Below, in pieces: positions 1 through 10,257 of a DNA stretch of 64,000 bases. How positions within the stretch are numbered: position 1 is the stretch's first letter; each line of letters opens with the position of its first letter. Location: the NCBI GenBank assembly GCA_002914845.1, contig JXTC01000477.1:161963-225962 (forward strand), in the 5' to 3' direction. The position numbers and the translations under genes were made by a program. The notes beneath the pieces are model-generated. The model was not told the origin of the DNA. It ran no database searches and worked only from the letters and a program-made list of their open reading frames with translations. The DNA comes from Trema orientale. Lineage: Eukaryota; Streptophyta; Magnoliopsida; Rosales; Cannabaceae.

Positions 1-391
1 ATGATTAAGAAACTCTTGACCTAGGTTAAGAAGTCTTTGACACTCCTAAATATATTATTTTTAGAAAATGCACAAAAAAAGTCATTTTGCCTCAATTTAG
101 ACCTATCCATGCCATTTTCTCTAACTTTTACAGGCCGGGAAGCTATTTGAGTTTTGATCCAACACGGATATACAAGCCCAAGCCCACTTTCACATTGTTC
201 CGGTTTCCCGGCTTTTTGACAAGAAAGAAAGGAGAAAGGGAGAGAACTCGTTTTTTGTAGAAGGAGAAAGAAGGTGAAGTCCTCAGTCCTCACATGGAAG
301 ATGATGCACTCAAACTCGAAACTGAAAACCGTAACGTAAGCTCTGTACAAATGGAACCCAATACAGAAACCCAAAACGCCATTCTCTTTCC

Positions 392-399
392 TATATAAA
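392..399 (+). promoter_or_regulatory. TATA box of the first LTP-like gene
   Basis: TATATAAA-type box in the context CTATATAAAT, about 100 bases before the ATG at 495. It is the only good TATA in the preceding 400 bases, so transcription probably starts near 420-430. Seen in sequence; the start site is inferred. Confidence 0.6.
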
Positions 400-494
400 T
401 CCCACAATTTTACTTGATTAAACCACCCACCTCAGCAAACACATACACCAATCGATTTTTCTAGAGAGGAAGAAAAAAATATATATAATCACAA

Positions 495-1041
495 ATGGCG
501 AGGCTGAGTTGGAGTTGGATGGTACTGGCCATCTGGGTTGTGACTGGAGTGTCGTTTTTCAGCGAAACGACTGTCGTTTACGGGCAGGCCGCGGGGTGCG
601 ACGGTGACATTCAAGGGCTGATAACACACTGCGCCGTTTACGTCCAGAAAGGGACGCCAATGGCGGATCCCTCGGCGGCGTGCTGCGGGGCGGTGAAGAC
701 GGTGGATATCCCTTGTGTTTGCAAGAACATCACTAAGGAGATTGAGAATTTGGTTGACATGAACAAGGTCTTTCATCTTGCTTCCGCATGTGGTCGACCT
801 CTGCCCCATGGAACCAAGTGTGGAAGTAAGTCTTTTGTTGATACTTCATATGACCAATCATAGCAATCTATTTCCGTGTATGCCCCACCGCGGAGGACCA
901 CAGGAATAGAAGGCTATGATACAATATTCGTCAAAAACTGTTGCAGTAGCATAATTCTTATATATATATATTTGTGGTATAATTAATTTTACTGTATACG
1001 TATATGTATATACGTGCATCGCAGGTTCCTCAGTTCCATGA
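495..1041 (+). CDS. Secreted LTP-like / AAI-domain protein (copy 1)
   Basis: Small secreted protein of the bifunctional inhibitor/lipid-transfer/2S albumin superfamily. Exons are 495-825 and 1025-1041: donor GTAAGT at 826, acceptor GCAG ending at 1024. The spliced protein has 115 residues and ends CGSSSVP, whereas unspliced reading runs on to 863. A hydrophobic signal peptide covers about residues 8-31. The eight-cysteine motif is complete: C-x10-C-x16-CC-x9-CxC-x22-C-x9-C. Such folds use four disulfides to make a lipid-binding pocket, and family members act in the apoplast in cuticle, anther or signalling roles. The spacing is not that of classic type 1 nsLTPs; it resembles the anther/5B-like group. 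Its specific ligand cannot be told from sequence. A related gene follows 1.3 kb downstream in the same orientation. Confidence 0.85.
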
Positions 1042-1191
1042 AGTTTAGCCAAGAAAGAGAGTCAAAGTTGCCACCTTTGAAGTGGTTCTATAGAAGAATA
1101 AATTTGGACATAAAGCTCTTGTAGTTTGCTTCTGTATGTTGTTGCTACTATGAGTAAATTGTTACTAACATTGGAAAAATGACTTGAAAGC

Positions 1192-1197
1192 AATAAA
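1192..1197 (+). terminator. Polyadenylation signal of LTP-like copy 1
   Basis: Canonical AATAAA 150 bases after the stop codon at 1041, in the context GCAATAAAATG. Probable 3' end signal for the first LTP-like gene. Confidence 0.5.
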
Positions 1198-1200
1198 ATG

Positions 1201-2362
1201 CTCTCTGTTCTCTATCGTTCTTTTTTCTTAAGATTCCACGTATATACACATACTCAACAGTTGCTATTGCTAACTTAGCAATAAATAAAAAATAAAGTGA
1301 ATCTTAAAATGAAGGAAACTTGAACAAACGAAATCAAGACATTTTCAATTACTTTTTTAGTTACCTATGGTCAATATAAGAAAATATTCTAATTCTAACC
1401 ATCAAGTAGAGTGTCTGTTTCACATAATTAAAGTGGAATTCGCATGTTACATAGTAAAAACTAAATAATGCATTTAACATTTATCTTTTCTCATGAATTC
1501 TAGTCACTCTCTTTCTTACTATCCTTTACCCTCTATTATCTCATTATGCTAGCACTCATCTTTGTCATTTTGCACGTTTTCTTTCCAAAGCCAACTTTCG
1601 GTTTATTCCTTGTCATTGCCTTCAAAAGAGTTCACATTATATATAATAACATTTTTGCCAAAAAGCATGCATGTATATTATATGCTTAACATTCTTTTTG
1701 CCATGTGACATCAAATAAATGTAGGAGATGGATTGGATTTATATATTAAGTGTAATGGTTGAGAATTTTATAAAAGTAAAATGCTATTTCATCCTTTCAA
1801 TAATAATAATAATAATAATAATGATAAAATGGTATTTCAACTAATAAAAACCTTTCAGATATTTTGATGAGGCTCTACCTTAAAAAGGGAAAGAAATTCT
1901 TGCTCTTCCATATTCTTTTAATGTTATAAACAGTGATATAGTCAGGCAACTTGGATAAACTACCGTGTCAAATAAATGTCCTTAAGGTCAAGAAACTAGC
2001 ATAAACTAGATAAGTTTTTAGCCAATTGGGCTTCGCTAAAGCCTTAAAAAATATTATGCTATTCCTTTCCTCTATGACCTTTCTTATTCATGAAATGAGC
2101 TCTTACTTCGCGTAAGAAAAAAGAGATTTAAAAGAAAAGAAAAAAAGAAAAAAAAGAAGCAAACAAAACAGATCAAGCTATCCTCAAAAGACACCAAAAT
2201 ATATTAGAGTAAAGAAATATAATAAAAATTAAAAATTAAATTATCAGAAACTCCTACATAAAGCCAGTAGGAGCTAGCACTCATCACCTTAAAAAAAAAA
2301 CAACTAAAAACAAATAGATCATCGTATCAACAGGGGGGAAAGAAAAAATAATAAGAGAAAAG
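1201..2362. other. Intergenic, AT-rich
   Basis: No gene seen. It contains an (AAT)n microsatellite at 1799-1822 and, near 2264, a weak TATA-like ACATAAAG before the second LTP-like gene. Confidence 0.5.
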
Positions 2363-2903
2363 ATGGCAAAGTCTAATGTGATCATGGTGATTCTGGCAAT
2401 GTCCGCCATCACCGGACTGTTGTTGTCCGGCGATAAGAAGCTGGTTGGTGGTGTTGGGTTCGGTTGCAGCGGCGATGTGATTGGAGTGGCTACAAATTGC
2501 TTCATATACGTCCAGAAGCTACCACCAATATCGGCGCTGCCCGCGCTACCAAAGCTGCCATTTCCAATGCCATTTCCGGTTCCAAAGTTTGAACCATCTA
2601 CCAAGTGCTGCCAGTCGATCGATGTGACCGATGTTCCCTGTATTTGTGAATACATCCCTACTTTTGTAGAGAGCAGGATCGACATGGCGAGGTTTGTTAG
2701 CGTTACCGCTTATTGTGGGAAAATGCTCCCTAGGGGCTCCAAGTGTGGCAGTAAGCAAAACTAATAACTGATCACATAATTTGGTCATGCACTACTTTGC
2801 TTAATGTGGATACATAGAACACATGACGTAACAAAGAATAAATGGCTGATCGATAAATCCCAATAAGACTAAAATAATGCTAGAACTTTTATTTCCAGGA
2901 TAA
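2363..2903 (+). CDS. Secreted LTP-like / AAI-domain protein with proline-rich loop (copy 2)
   Basis: Tandem relative of the gene at 495. Exon 1 is 2363-2750 with donor GTAAGC at 2751, at the same codon position and phase as copy 1. The best acceptor is TTTCCAG ending at 2898, which gives a very short exon 2 (2899-2903) adding Arg and a stop: 130 residues. If that acceptor is not used, the open frame ends at 2764. A signal peptide covers about residues 1-28. All eight cysteines are present: C-x10-C-x35-CC-x9-CxC-x22-C-x9-C. Every spacing equals that of copy 1 except the second loop, which holds about 19 extra residues rich in Pro, Leu and Phe (LPPISALPALPKLPFPMPFP). The proline loop may alter ligand or wall binding; that is inference. 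Confidence 0.8.
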
Positions 2904-2939
2904 ACGACAATAAATTTTAGGAAGAGAAACCCCTGTTTC

Positions 2940-3215
2940 ATAACTTTTAACGACTGAACTTGAAAATAAAATGACCGTCAAAAAATATTATTATATATGC
3001 CATGCGACTCGGGCCTTTTTCTGAAAACGACACAATCTGAATTTATGATCCGCATGTCGTTCGGTTCTTGAGTTTAAGCAATTTACTGATCAACTATTTG
3101 TCCTTTCTTTTTTCTGGAAACGACATGCGTTTTATAAAAAAAAATCTGGAACGACAACTAGCTAACGAGAAAACAACTTGTCGTTCTTGCACTCGTACGA
3201 CAATCGCGTTGCGCT
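2940..3215. repeat. ACGAC-rich tract
   Basis: Seven ACGAC/GTCGT pentamers lie within about 250 bases (near 2950, 3028, 3056, 3120, 3151, 3180 and 3197), usually as AACGACA. The same motif dominates 31680-32380 and recurs at 32730-32930. It is not a fixed-period tandem repeat. Confidence 0.5.
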
Positions 3216-4352
3216 TTAGGATATTTTGGGTTCTCAAATATCTTTAACAAGTAACGGTACAATCATCCTACCTGATCTTTAGTTTTGGACTCCTTAACTA
3301 ACCAACCAAACATCTCCCCAACACACGCCTCCATTAAAACCGTCGGATCAAGAACCAAATCTATCCTGACCGTTGATTCTTTCCAACCAATCTCAATCTC
3401 ACCTTGCCACGCCCACACTGCTTTGCGTAGAAGTCAAAGAGCAGCTTCTGAAGTCCTCTCCGAGCCTCAGCCTCGGGCTGCCAGAGCACGTAGGTTCAGT
3501 CTACTCCACTGTCTGTGTTTGTGTGTTTATGAGTCATGTACCATCCTTATCCATCCCATTTCCGTATATTGGATTTTTGTACTGAAACTCAATTCAACTC
3601 TCAGAACCAGAACTTGTCTTTTCCAAGATCTGAGGAGTAGCATTACTTAAGGTATAACGTTATTTATTTATTTATTCTTTCTTTTTTTTTCTTTTTTTTT
3701 AAGTGTCTTGTTCAGTTTATGATGATATGGCTTTTGTTATCTTAATCCCTTGTTTTATAAAGTGGTTAAATTAGATAGCTTGGTGAATGTGATCATGGAA
3801 AAAAATATGATTCCGGCTATAAAAGTGAAAACTTGGGTTTTTTTTTCTAGAAAGATTTCTGGGTATCAAAAGTTTGATTTAGTTATTTATTATTTTTTAA
3901 ACGAAGTTCTAAAGTTCTTAGCGATCTAAGTCCTCTTTTGGGTTTATTTTTTCATTTTTTTTTTAGGGATATTTTTTCATTGTTTTTAATAATTAGAGAA
4001 AGAAGCTAAATCCATACAGTTCTTTTATAGAAAGTAGATTTTTTTTAGGAGAAAAAAAAATTTAAGTCTATAGAGGAAGAGAGTGAGGTGGATTTACTAT
4101 ACTTATCAGAAAACTGAGAGGATTCTTACTCTTCGGTCATAGAATACTAAAAATTTGCATAGTTTGACTTTTTTTATTCCCTTGTGCATTCATTGACTCA
4201 CTTATACTTGTTTAGAGCAATCTTTAGTGACATTTTTATAGTAAATTGAAGGTTTGGGGTTGAGTTTCTTCTGATATTGAAACTATTTACTTTGAGATGG
4301 ACACAGTGGATTGGAATATTGCTGGATTGAAGTCCCAATTGAGGAGTAGGAA
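3216..4352 (+). other. Promoter and 5' UTR region of the ERD15-like gene
   Basis: A TATA-like CGTATATTGG at 3563-3572 and an AAG|GTATAA donor near 3652 suggest a short non-coding first exon (about 3595-3651) and a 5' UTR intron running to just before the ATG at 4353. The intron is T-rich, as plant introns are. The acceptor is not certain. A 5' UTR intron is plausible here, but the structure is inference. Confidence 0.4.
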
Positions 4353-5218
4353 ATGGCATTAGTCTCGGAAAGAAGGTCTTCATTGAATCCAAATGCGCCT
4401 CTCTTCGTTCCAGCTGTGTTACGCCAAGTGGAAGATTTCTCTCCTGAATGGTGGGAACTAGTGCAAACTTCACCGTGGTTTCGCGACTATTGGCTGAGCC
4501 AAAACCAGGAGGAGGATTTTGATGGCAGTGACAATGCCTATTCTGATGATGACGCTTTTGATATCGATGATATGGCACAAGATGCCTTTGATCTTGGTGC
4601 TGGTGAAGGATTTCCTATCCAAGATATTGACTTAGAGAAAACCTCCCATACGTATGAAGCTAAAGGACAGACTGAACTGTCTCCTGCTGCTAATAAAAAT
4701 CGAAGTAAGCCTCTTGATTGTGAGCTTTGAATTCTAGTTCTGATTGTTATACAATGAAGTTTACTTTCTTTGTCATCCAACGGCAAGCTCTTATTTGTAA
4801 TGTCTACTTTTATCTGCTTTACGAGGAAGTGTGCTTAGCAATTACTGATCTTGAGCTAGTTGGTAGTGTCCAGGGATTCTATTTGTTCATCAGTGATGCT
4901 ATGCAAATTAATTAGATTGAGCTATCAGTTTGAATCAATAGATCTTTCTTTGGAAGTTTTTGAATGGTGGCCTAAATGGAATCTCTATCGTGTTTGCTCC
5001 AGACAGATTTCTTTGATGTCATTGGAAATGAAACAATGCTTAACATATCTGAACTTTTTGTTGCTATAATAGGTCAAATGGATGTCAAAGCAATCTTGCC
5101 AAAATCGCCGAAAGAAAATTGGCCCAAATGGGAAGCAGCGCCTGTAAAGTACCGAGAGAGGCCACCTCAGAACGTGAGCCCTAAATTCAACCATCGGCGT
5201 ATCCACCAGCCCCGTTGA
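4353..5218 (+). CDS. ERD15: ERD15/CID1-type PAM2 protein
   Basis: Small acidic stress-response protein. Exons are 4353-4704 and 5073-5218 (donor GTAAGC at 4705, acceptor ATAATAG ending at 5072), giving 165 residues. Residues 9-21 carry a PAM2 motif ([13 protein letters not shown]), which in this family binds the MLLE domain of poly(A)-binding protein. It is followed by the conserved block [11 protein letters not shown]...WFRDYWL at about residues 27-48, an Asp/Glu-rich middle (about 50-85) and a basic tail with PKSPKE and a final IHQPR-type end, as in ERD15 proteins. Members respond to dehydration and cold and dampen ABA responses, acting in the cytoplasm on mRNA-bound PABP. Length and domain order are normal for the family. 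Nothing is broken. Confidence 0.92.
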
Positions 5219-8200
5219 AGGCTTCAAATGAACTCAACTTGGGATTTGTACATAGGAACTTTTTAACTTCTTCTTTTTATATTGACCAGTGTGTGTTTCC
5301 TTCTTAGTGTCAAAGTTAAATGCTTAAAATGAACGGTATTAATGTGGAAGAGTACGTAACTATTTCTTATATCAGCTCCTACCATCTCAAGGAAGGTAAA
5401 GGAAATAGCGTTTGCAGGGTAATCTTGATCTTTGCTTGCTTGAATAACTACTGTACTTGAAATTTGCCAAAATGAAAACAGAAATAAGACATCTTTTGAT
5501 GCAACTATATATTGTTCTCTTGTTTGTTTTGTTCAGTGATCCAGTGATGAACTACTGAGCCTGAGTACTCTTGTGTAGTGAAACTGCATTTTGATTCATA
5601 AAGATAATGTTGAATTAATCATAGCAAACTAGCAACATTGATTCATTCTTTTTCTTCCTCAAACCTGTGAGGATTCACAAGTGGTTGCGCCCAATTGTTG
5701 CTGGAGCCATGTTCCTTGCCGTGACATGGAGCTTTTGATCAATGCAGAAAATTTCACAGAAGGCTCTGCTTTCTGTTGTGATGTGTTATTATGCTGATGT
5801 AGCTAGCAGTGGGTTTTGTTATTGGCCCACATTGTTGGGTTTAAAGTAATCAAGGACGTACAACAGAAATTAACATATTAATGAAGGTCACCATGAACAA
5901 ATTAGCTAAGAGAAGGTCCTTCGCAGACTACAGAACTAAAATTCTCCATCAGATAGTCTATGCAAATTGGTTTTTGATGAGCCCAATCACTACGGATAAG
6001 TTTCATGGGCCAGACTTGAAAGCTGTCCTTTTGCTGTAGGCTGTAGCAAAGGCTCAAAAAATCTCTCCGTGTGGATTGTGGAACCTTGGAAATGGATCCA
6101 GTGAACCAAAGTGTGATGCCTTGAAACAAGTAGCTGCGAATAATGAACTGACAAAATCGTATTATAAAGAATACATTTGTCATGAATGCAGAATATTTCA
6201 TCATATTCTGAATTAAGTATGATAACAAAACAAATTAAAATCATATTGACTCACTTTATATAAGACCTATTGAAACACAATTACGACGAACACACGCTTA
6301 CTTTAAGACCTTAAAGTATATAGATACCATCATTGTTCTTTTTTTTTTTTCAACTAGATGACCCTTTTCTTGTTGGGGGTAGATTCATTCACACGAACTG
6401 AAAAGCAACATGAAGCATTTTGATAATGTTACAGAAAATATACAAACAAATAATTTCTGACCTTGTCTACCAACATAAACAAGTACATACATATATAGGA
6501 ATATGTTCATCAGAATTGGTCGGCAAGGAGTAACTACCTGGTGGAGCTTGCTTCAAGATATAACACAACTGAAAAGTCTTTATTTTATATCGCGAGTTAT
6601 TAAAAAGCCATGCCTTATTATTTTTCCATTTTCATTTTAACCCCCTTCTAATAGCAGTATAGAAGTTAGACTGATTGATCATTGAACTTACATATCCCAG
6701 AAAAGACTCAGCTCAACTCAAAAGCCTTATCTGATTAAAGCCTCAACATGCATGCCTTGTTATGAAAACTAAGCCATCTGACCAAATCCACCGACCTTCG
6801 TCAAAAACAAGTTCAAATATTGCTATTTTAACACCTTTTTAACACGTAGCAGATTCATATGTTTATTAGCAAATATAATTATCAAAGAATAGTAGCCCAA
6901 CCAACAATCTGCTCTATTTTTCTGAGCCTTTACATTGCTTTCAAGGAAGCTCTCTATTTTGATCTTTGTCTTAATTTTGAGTCCATATTACATGTAAGCA
7001 AGATACTCTTGGAGGAATAAAATCTTATTAATTTTGCTATAAAACTCTGATCCTAAGATCAAAGAATCTGTAGTTAAAAAATTCCAAGGAGTATATGGTC
7101 ACTTCCTCTCACTCTTATTTGTTCTTTCTTCTCCAATCACTAACATCATTTTGGGTATATTGCACCCTGCAAAAACATGCAGAAGCCAAGTTCAATGATC
7201 CTTGAAACGTGTCACTAATGCGAGATTATTTATGCTTGTCATTTTCCTAGCACTTTGTCACTAATTGAAACCTTAAAATAACATTAACAACAAATTAACT
7301 AATTGAAACTTTAGCCTAACATTAACAACAAATTCCCCCTTTTTTATTTTTAAAAAAAAAAAGGAAAAGAAACAAAAAAACAAGTGAATTTATTAAAATA
7401 AAATACACTCTCTCTTTTCCTTTTCGTGATGGAGAGTTTCTTGGTAGCTTCTCTCTATATGCTACCCCATTTATTGGGAAACACACTGTTCCATGTGCCT
7501 ATGTGAGAAGCTTAGGAAAGTTATAATGAAAGCTACAGAATATGAGGCTTCATGTGTTAATGTTTTTCTAATTCCCTATAGCCGACCTTGGTCATTTGAT
7601 GTTTTTAATATTTGGAGCCAATGAACTGAATAATAAAATACCAATATATTAGAAAAATAGTGACAAAAGTGGTGCTATTTATATTTTGATAGACATGTAC
7701 ATTTAACCTAAAGCTCTAGATTAAAATACTAATCTAAAGAACTAGATTAATTAAACTTTTCCAAGATTTCTTACTTTTTTTTTTCGCTTTGAAAGGTCCA
7801 TTTAGGCGGAGAACAAATTAAAAGAAAGTTGGACTGAAGTCTTGATTGGCATGGGAATGTGATTCATGTGATCTAATGATAATAAGTTTTCAACTACTGT
7901 GAGCAATGAACAAGTTTTCAACTACTGTGAGCAATGAACCCTTTTAATATATTTTTGTCCTCCATTATCAAGCATTCCACCATGATTTATTTGTTTGTAA
8001 AGGCATAAAGGAAGTTTATGAATAGAATATAAACTAAAAGTATTCTAACAAAACCATTAAAAATATATAGTGGAATTCAAGTGGAAGCAAAGATTTCATT
8101 TCTTTCCATGTTTGAAGGGGGGAATGTTTGAAATTCTAATATGGTTGATAATACAAGAAGAATCGTATTCTTGGCCTATGGTCAACTTCAGAAGTCCAAT

Positions 8201-9012
8201 GTTGTCCAATCCAAACCTGACATTTTCAAAGGTTATAAACCAAACTATTGGCCAAAGTAAATTACCAAAACAAGCAACATGTACTCCTTAATCCATTTTC
8301 AGCATAAAACTCAAGTCTCGGGAGCTTTTCAGTAGATGTTATAGGACACTTTAAGGCTCACAGAATTTACCATATAGTGAATTTGAATGATCATAAGTTC
8401 ATGACCTCTTGAAGATTTTCTTTATTCTTTTTCTTTTTTTGGTTCCATGAGATTCAAAATATTAATTAATCTAAGAGCTTTTAACAAGTGTTACAACTAA
8501 AAGCATTTGCGTATATAGCCAGCAAAAGAGACAGATTACAGTATTGCCAAAATAATTCTATATTTCTCTGTTGTTGTCTGATAACTAAGGATCCTTAGAA
8601 GATCACATGGCACATGAGAATGCATGATGCATACGTGTCAAACCACAAAACATGTCATGCTATCATTGGTAAACAGACAAAGTCCCAAATAGGAAATAAT
8701 TAAAAAAAAAAAAGTCTCGACATCTCAATCTTCCATTAATAAAAAAAAAAACAAAAGAAGAAAAGAAGTGGTGGTCCCATAAACCACCTACTTTACATGA
8801 GTAAATACTATTTGTCAAAGTAGCCGTTGCACCTCCCCTTCTCCTCCATTTAAACAAATCATACCAATTCACCAAAACTCTCTTTCCAACAAGAAATCCG
8901 TGCTCTTTAGCTCCCCCTCCTTTACAACTACGCTCCCTTCTCCTTTTTCTCTTTTTATTCTTTTGGACCCATTTTGATCATTTGATCAAAGAGAAAAGAA
9001 CACTTCATCAAA
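5219..9012. other. Intergenic, no supported gene
   Basis: 3' UTR of the ERD15-like gene at the left, then 3.5 kb of AT-rich DNA. Short frames on the minus strand at 5902-6244 show no family resemblance. A 28-bp duplication is noted separately. The last 200 bases are the promoter and 5' leader of the WD40 gene, with pyrimidine-rich stretches at 8920-8950. Confidence 0.5.
7884..7939 (+). repeat. Perfect 28-bp tandem duplication
   Basis: Two identical adjacent 28-base units (7884-7911 and 7912-7939), each beginning AAGTTTTCAACTACTGTGAG. The perfect identity suggests a recent duplication. No coding content. Confidence 0.9.
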
Positions 9013-10257
9013 ATGAATCCAGCCGTTTTGGAAACCAAAATGGCAGTGACCCCATTACTATCTGCATCAATAACAAGCAGTAGCAGTAGCAGAAGCACCA
9101 GCAGCAGCAGCGCAAGCAGCGAAGCCGACGACATCGAAAACCCGCCAACATCCGCTCCTTTCGAGCTCCTAGATGTCAAATATCAATTTCAGAACATACC
9201 CTTTTGCGAATTCTTCTCATACAAATCGCTAGCGGTTCTCTCGGGCCATATTGGCTCTGTCTCTTGCTTAGCCTTATGCGGCGAGTTTATACTCAGTGCT
9301 TCTCAGGGGAAAGATATCATAGTGTGGCAGCAGCCTGATTTAAGGCTTTTCACCAAGTTTGGACATGGAGATGGATCGGTCAAAGCTCTTGTCACAACAG
9401 GGAACAAGGTCTTCACAGCTCACCAAGATAGTAGGATACGAGTTTGGAAGGTCTCTCGGAGATCGGAGAATGTTTTTCGGCTCGTCGATACGCTTCCGAC
9501 GACGAAAGACTATTTGGGGAAGTTCATGAAACAGAGCAACTATGTTCAAACTAGAAGGCACCATAAGAAATTATGGATTGAACATTCGGATAGTATATCT
9601 TGTTTAGCAATCTATAATGGGCTGATTTATTCTGGTTCATGGGATAAGACATTAAAAGTTTGGCGGGTTTCGGATTTGAAGTGCTTAGAATCTATTAAGG
9701 CTCATGATGATGCCATTAATGGTTTGGTAGCAAGTAAAGGCACAGTGTATTCAGCTTCAGCTGATGGAAAGATAAAAGCTTGGGGTAAAGAAGGGAAAAG
9801 TAGTACTTCACATTCTCTAAAGGGTATTTTGGAGGGTCATAAGGATGTTTCGGTTAATTCGGTCGTGGTTTCGGAGGACGGAAAGTGGGTTTACGCCGGC
9901 GGTTCGGATGGTTTTTTGATGGGGTGGGAAGGGACTTGTGATTTTACCAGTTGGAAGCTTGTTTGTGAGATGAAAGCTCATCAAATGGCTGTGTTGAGTA
10001 TGTGTTTAGTAGGGGAGTTTGTGTGTAGTGGCTCGGCTGATAAGAGTATAGGAATATGGAAGAGACAATCTTATGGTAAGGTTTGTAAAGTTGGGGTCAT
10101 TAGTGGCCATGAAGGCCCAGTTAAGTGTTTACAAGCATCACCAAATAATGTTGGTGGTGGGTTCTTGTTATACAGTGGAAGTTTAGATAAGAGTTTAAGA
10201 GTTTGGTGGGTTCCAAAGCACTCCTCCAAAGGAGAAGAAGATATCACAACAAGATGA
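9013..10257 (+). CDS. JGB: WD40-repeat protein, JINGUBANG type
   Basis: Intronless gene for a 414-residue protein made almost wholly of WD40 repeats. After a Ser-rich, low-complexity N-terminus (residues 1-50; many AGC codons), repeats start near residue 74 with the GHIGSV box and end in WD or WW dipeptides such as DIIVWQQ, SRIRVWKV, KTLKVWRV, KIKAWGK, KSIGIWKR and KSLRVWWV, giving a seven-bladed propeller. The insert between blades 2 and 3 (about 155-190, with DYLGKF and RRHHKKLWIEH) is typical of the plant JINGUBANG subfamily, which in Arabidopsis limits pollen germination and links to jasmonate synthesis. The start codon is the first ATG of the frame; a second Met (residue 10) could also serve. 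Paralogues are common in plants, so the exact ortholog is not certain. A degraded copy lies at 14115-14650. Confidence 0.88.
   Translation: MNPAVLETKMAVTPLLSASITSSSSSRSTSSSSASSEADDIENPPTSAPFELLDVKYQFQNIPFCEFFSYKSLAVLSGHIGSVSCLALCGEFILSASQGKDIIVWQQPDLRLFTKFGHGDGSVKALVTTGNKVFTAHQDSRIRVWKVSRRSENVFRLVDTLPTTKDYLGKFMKQSNYVQTRRHHKKLWIEHSDSISCLAIYNGLIYSGSWDKTLKVWRVSDLKCLESIKAHDDAINGLVASKGTVYSASADGKIKAWGKEGKSSTSHSLKGILEGHKDVSVNSVVVSEDGKWVYAGGSDGFLMGWEGTCDFTSWKLVCEMKAHQMAVLSMCLVGEFVCSGSADKSIGIWKRQSYGKVCKVGVISGHEGPVKCLQASPNNVGGGFLLYSGSLDKSLRVWWVPKHSSKGEEDITTR

Noticed and set aside
3285-3650. 121-residue frame before ERD15
   Set aside because: No family resemblance; it overlaps the likely promoter and non-coding first exon.
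5540-5600. GTGATGA and CTGA as possible snoRNA C/D boxes
   Set aside because: Spacing is too short and no terminal stem or prime boxes are evident.
5902-6244. Two overlapping minus-strand frames of 108 and 84 residues
   Set aside because: No motif, no splice support, and no conserved pattern; possible non-coding transcript only.
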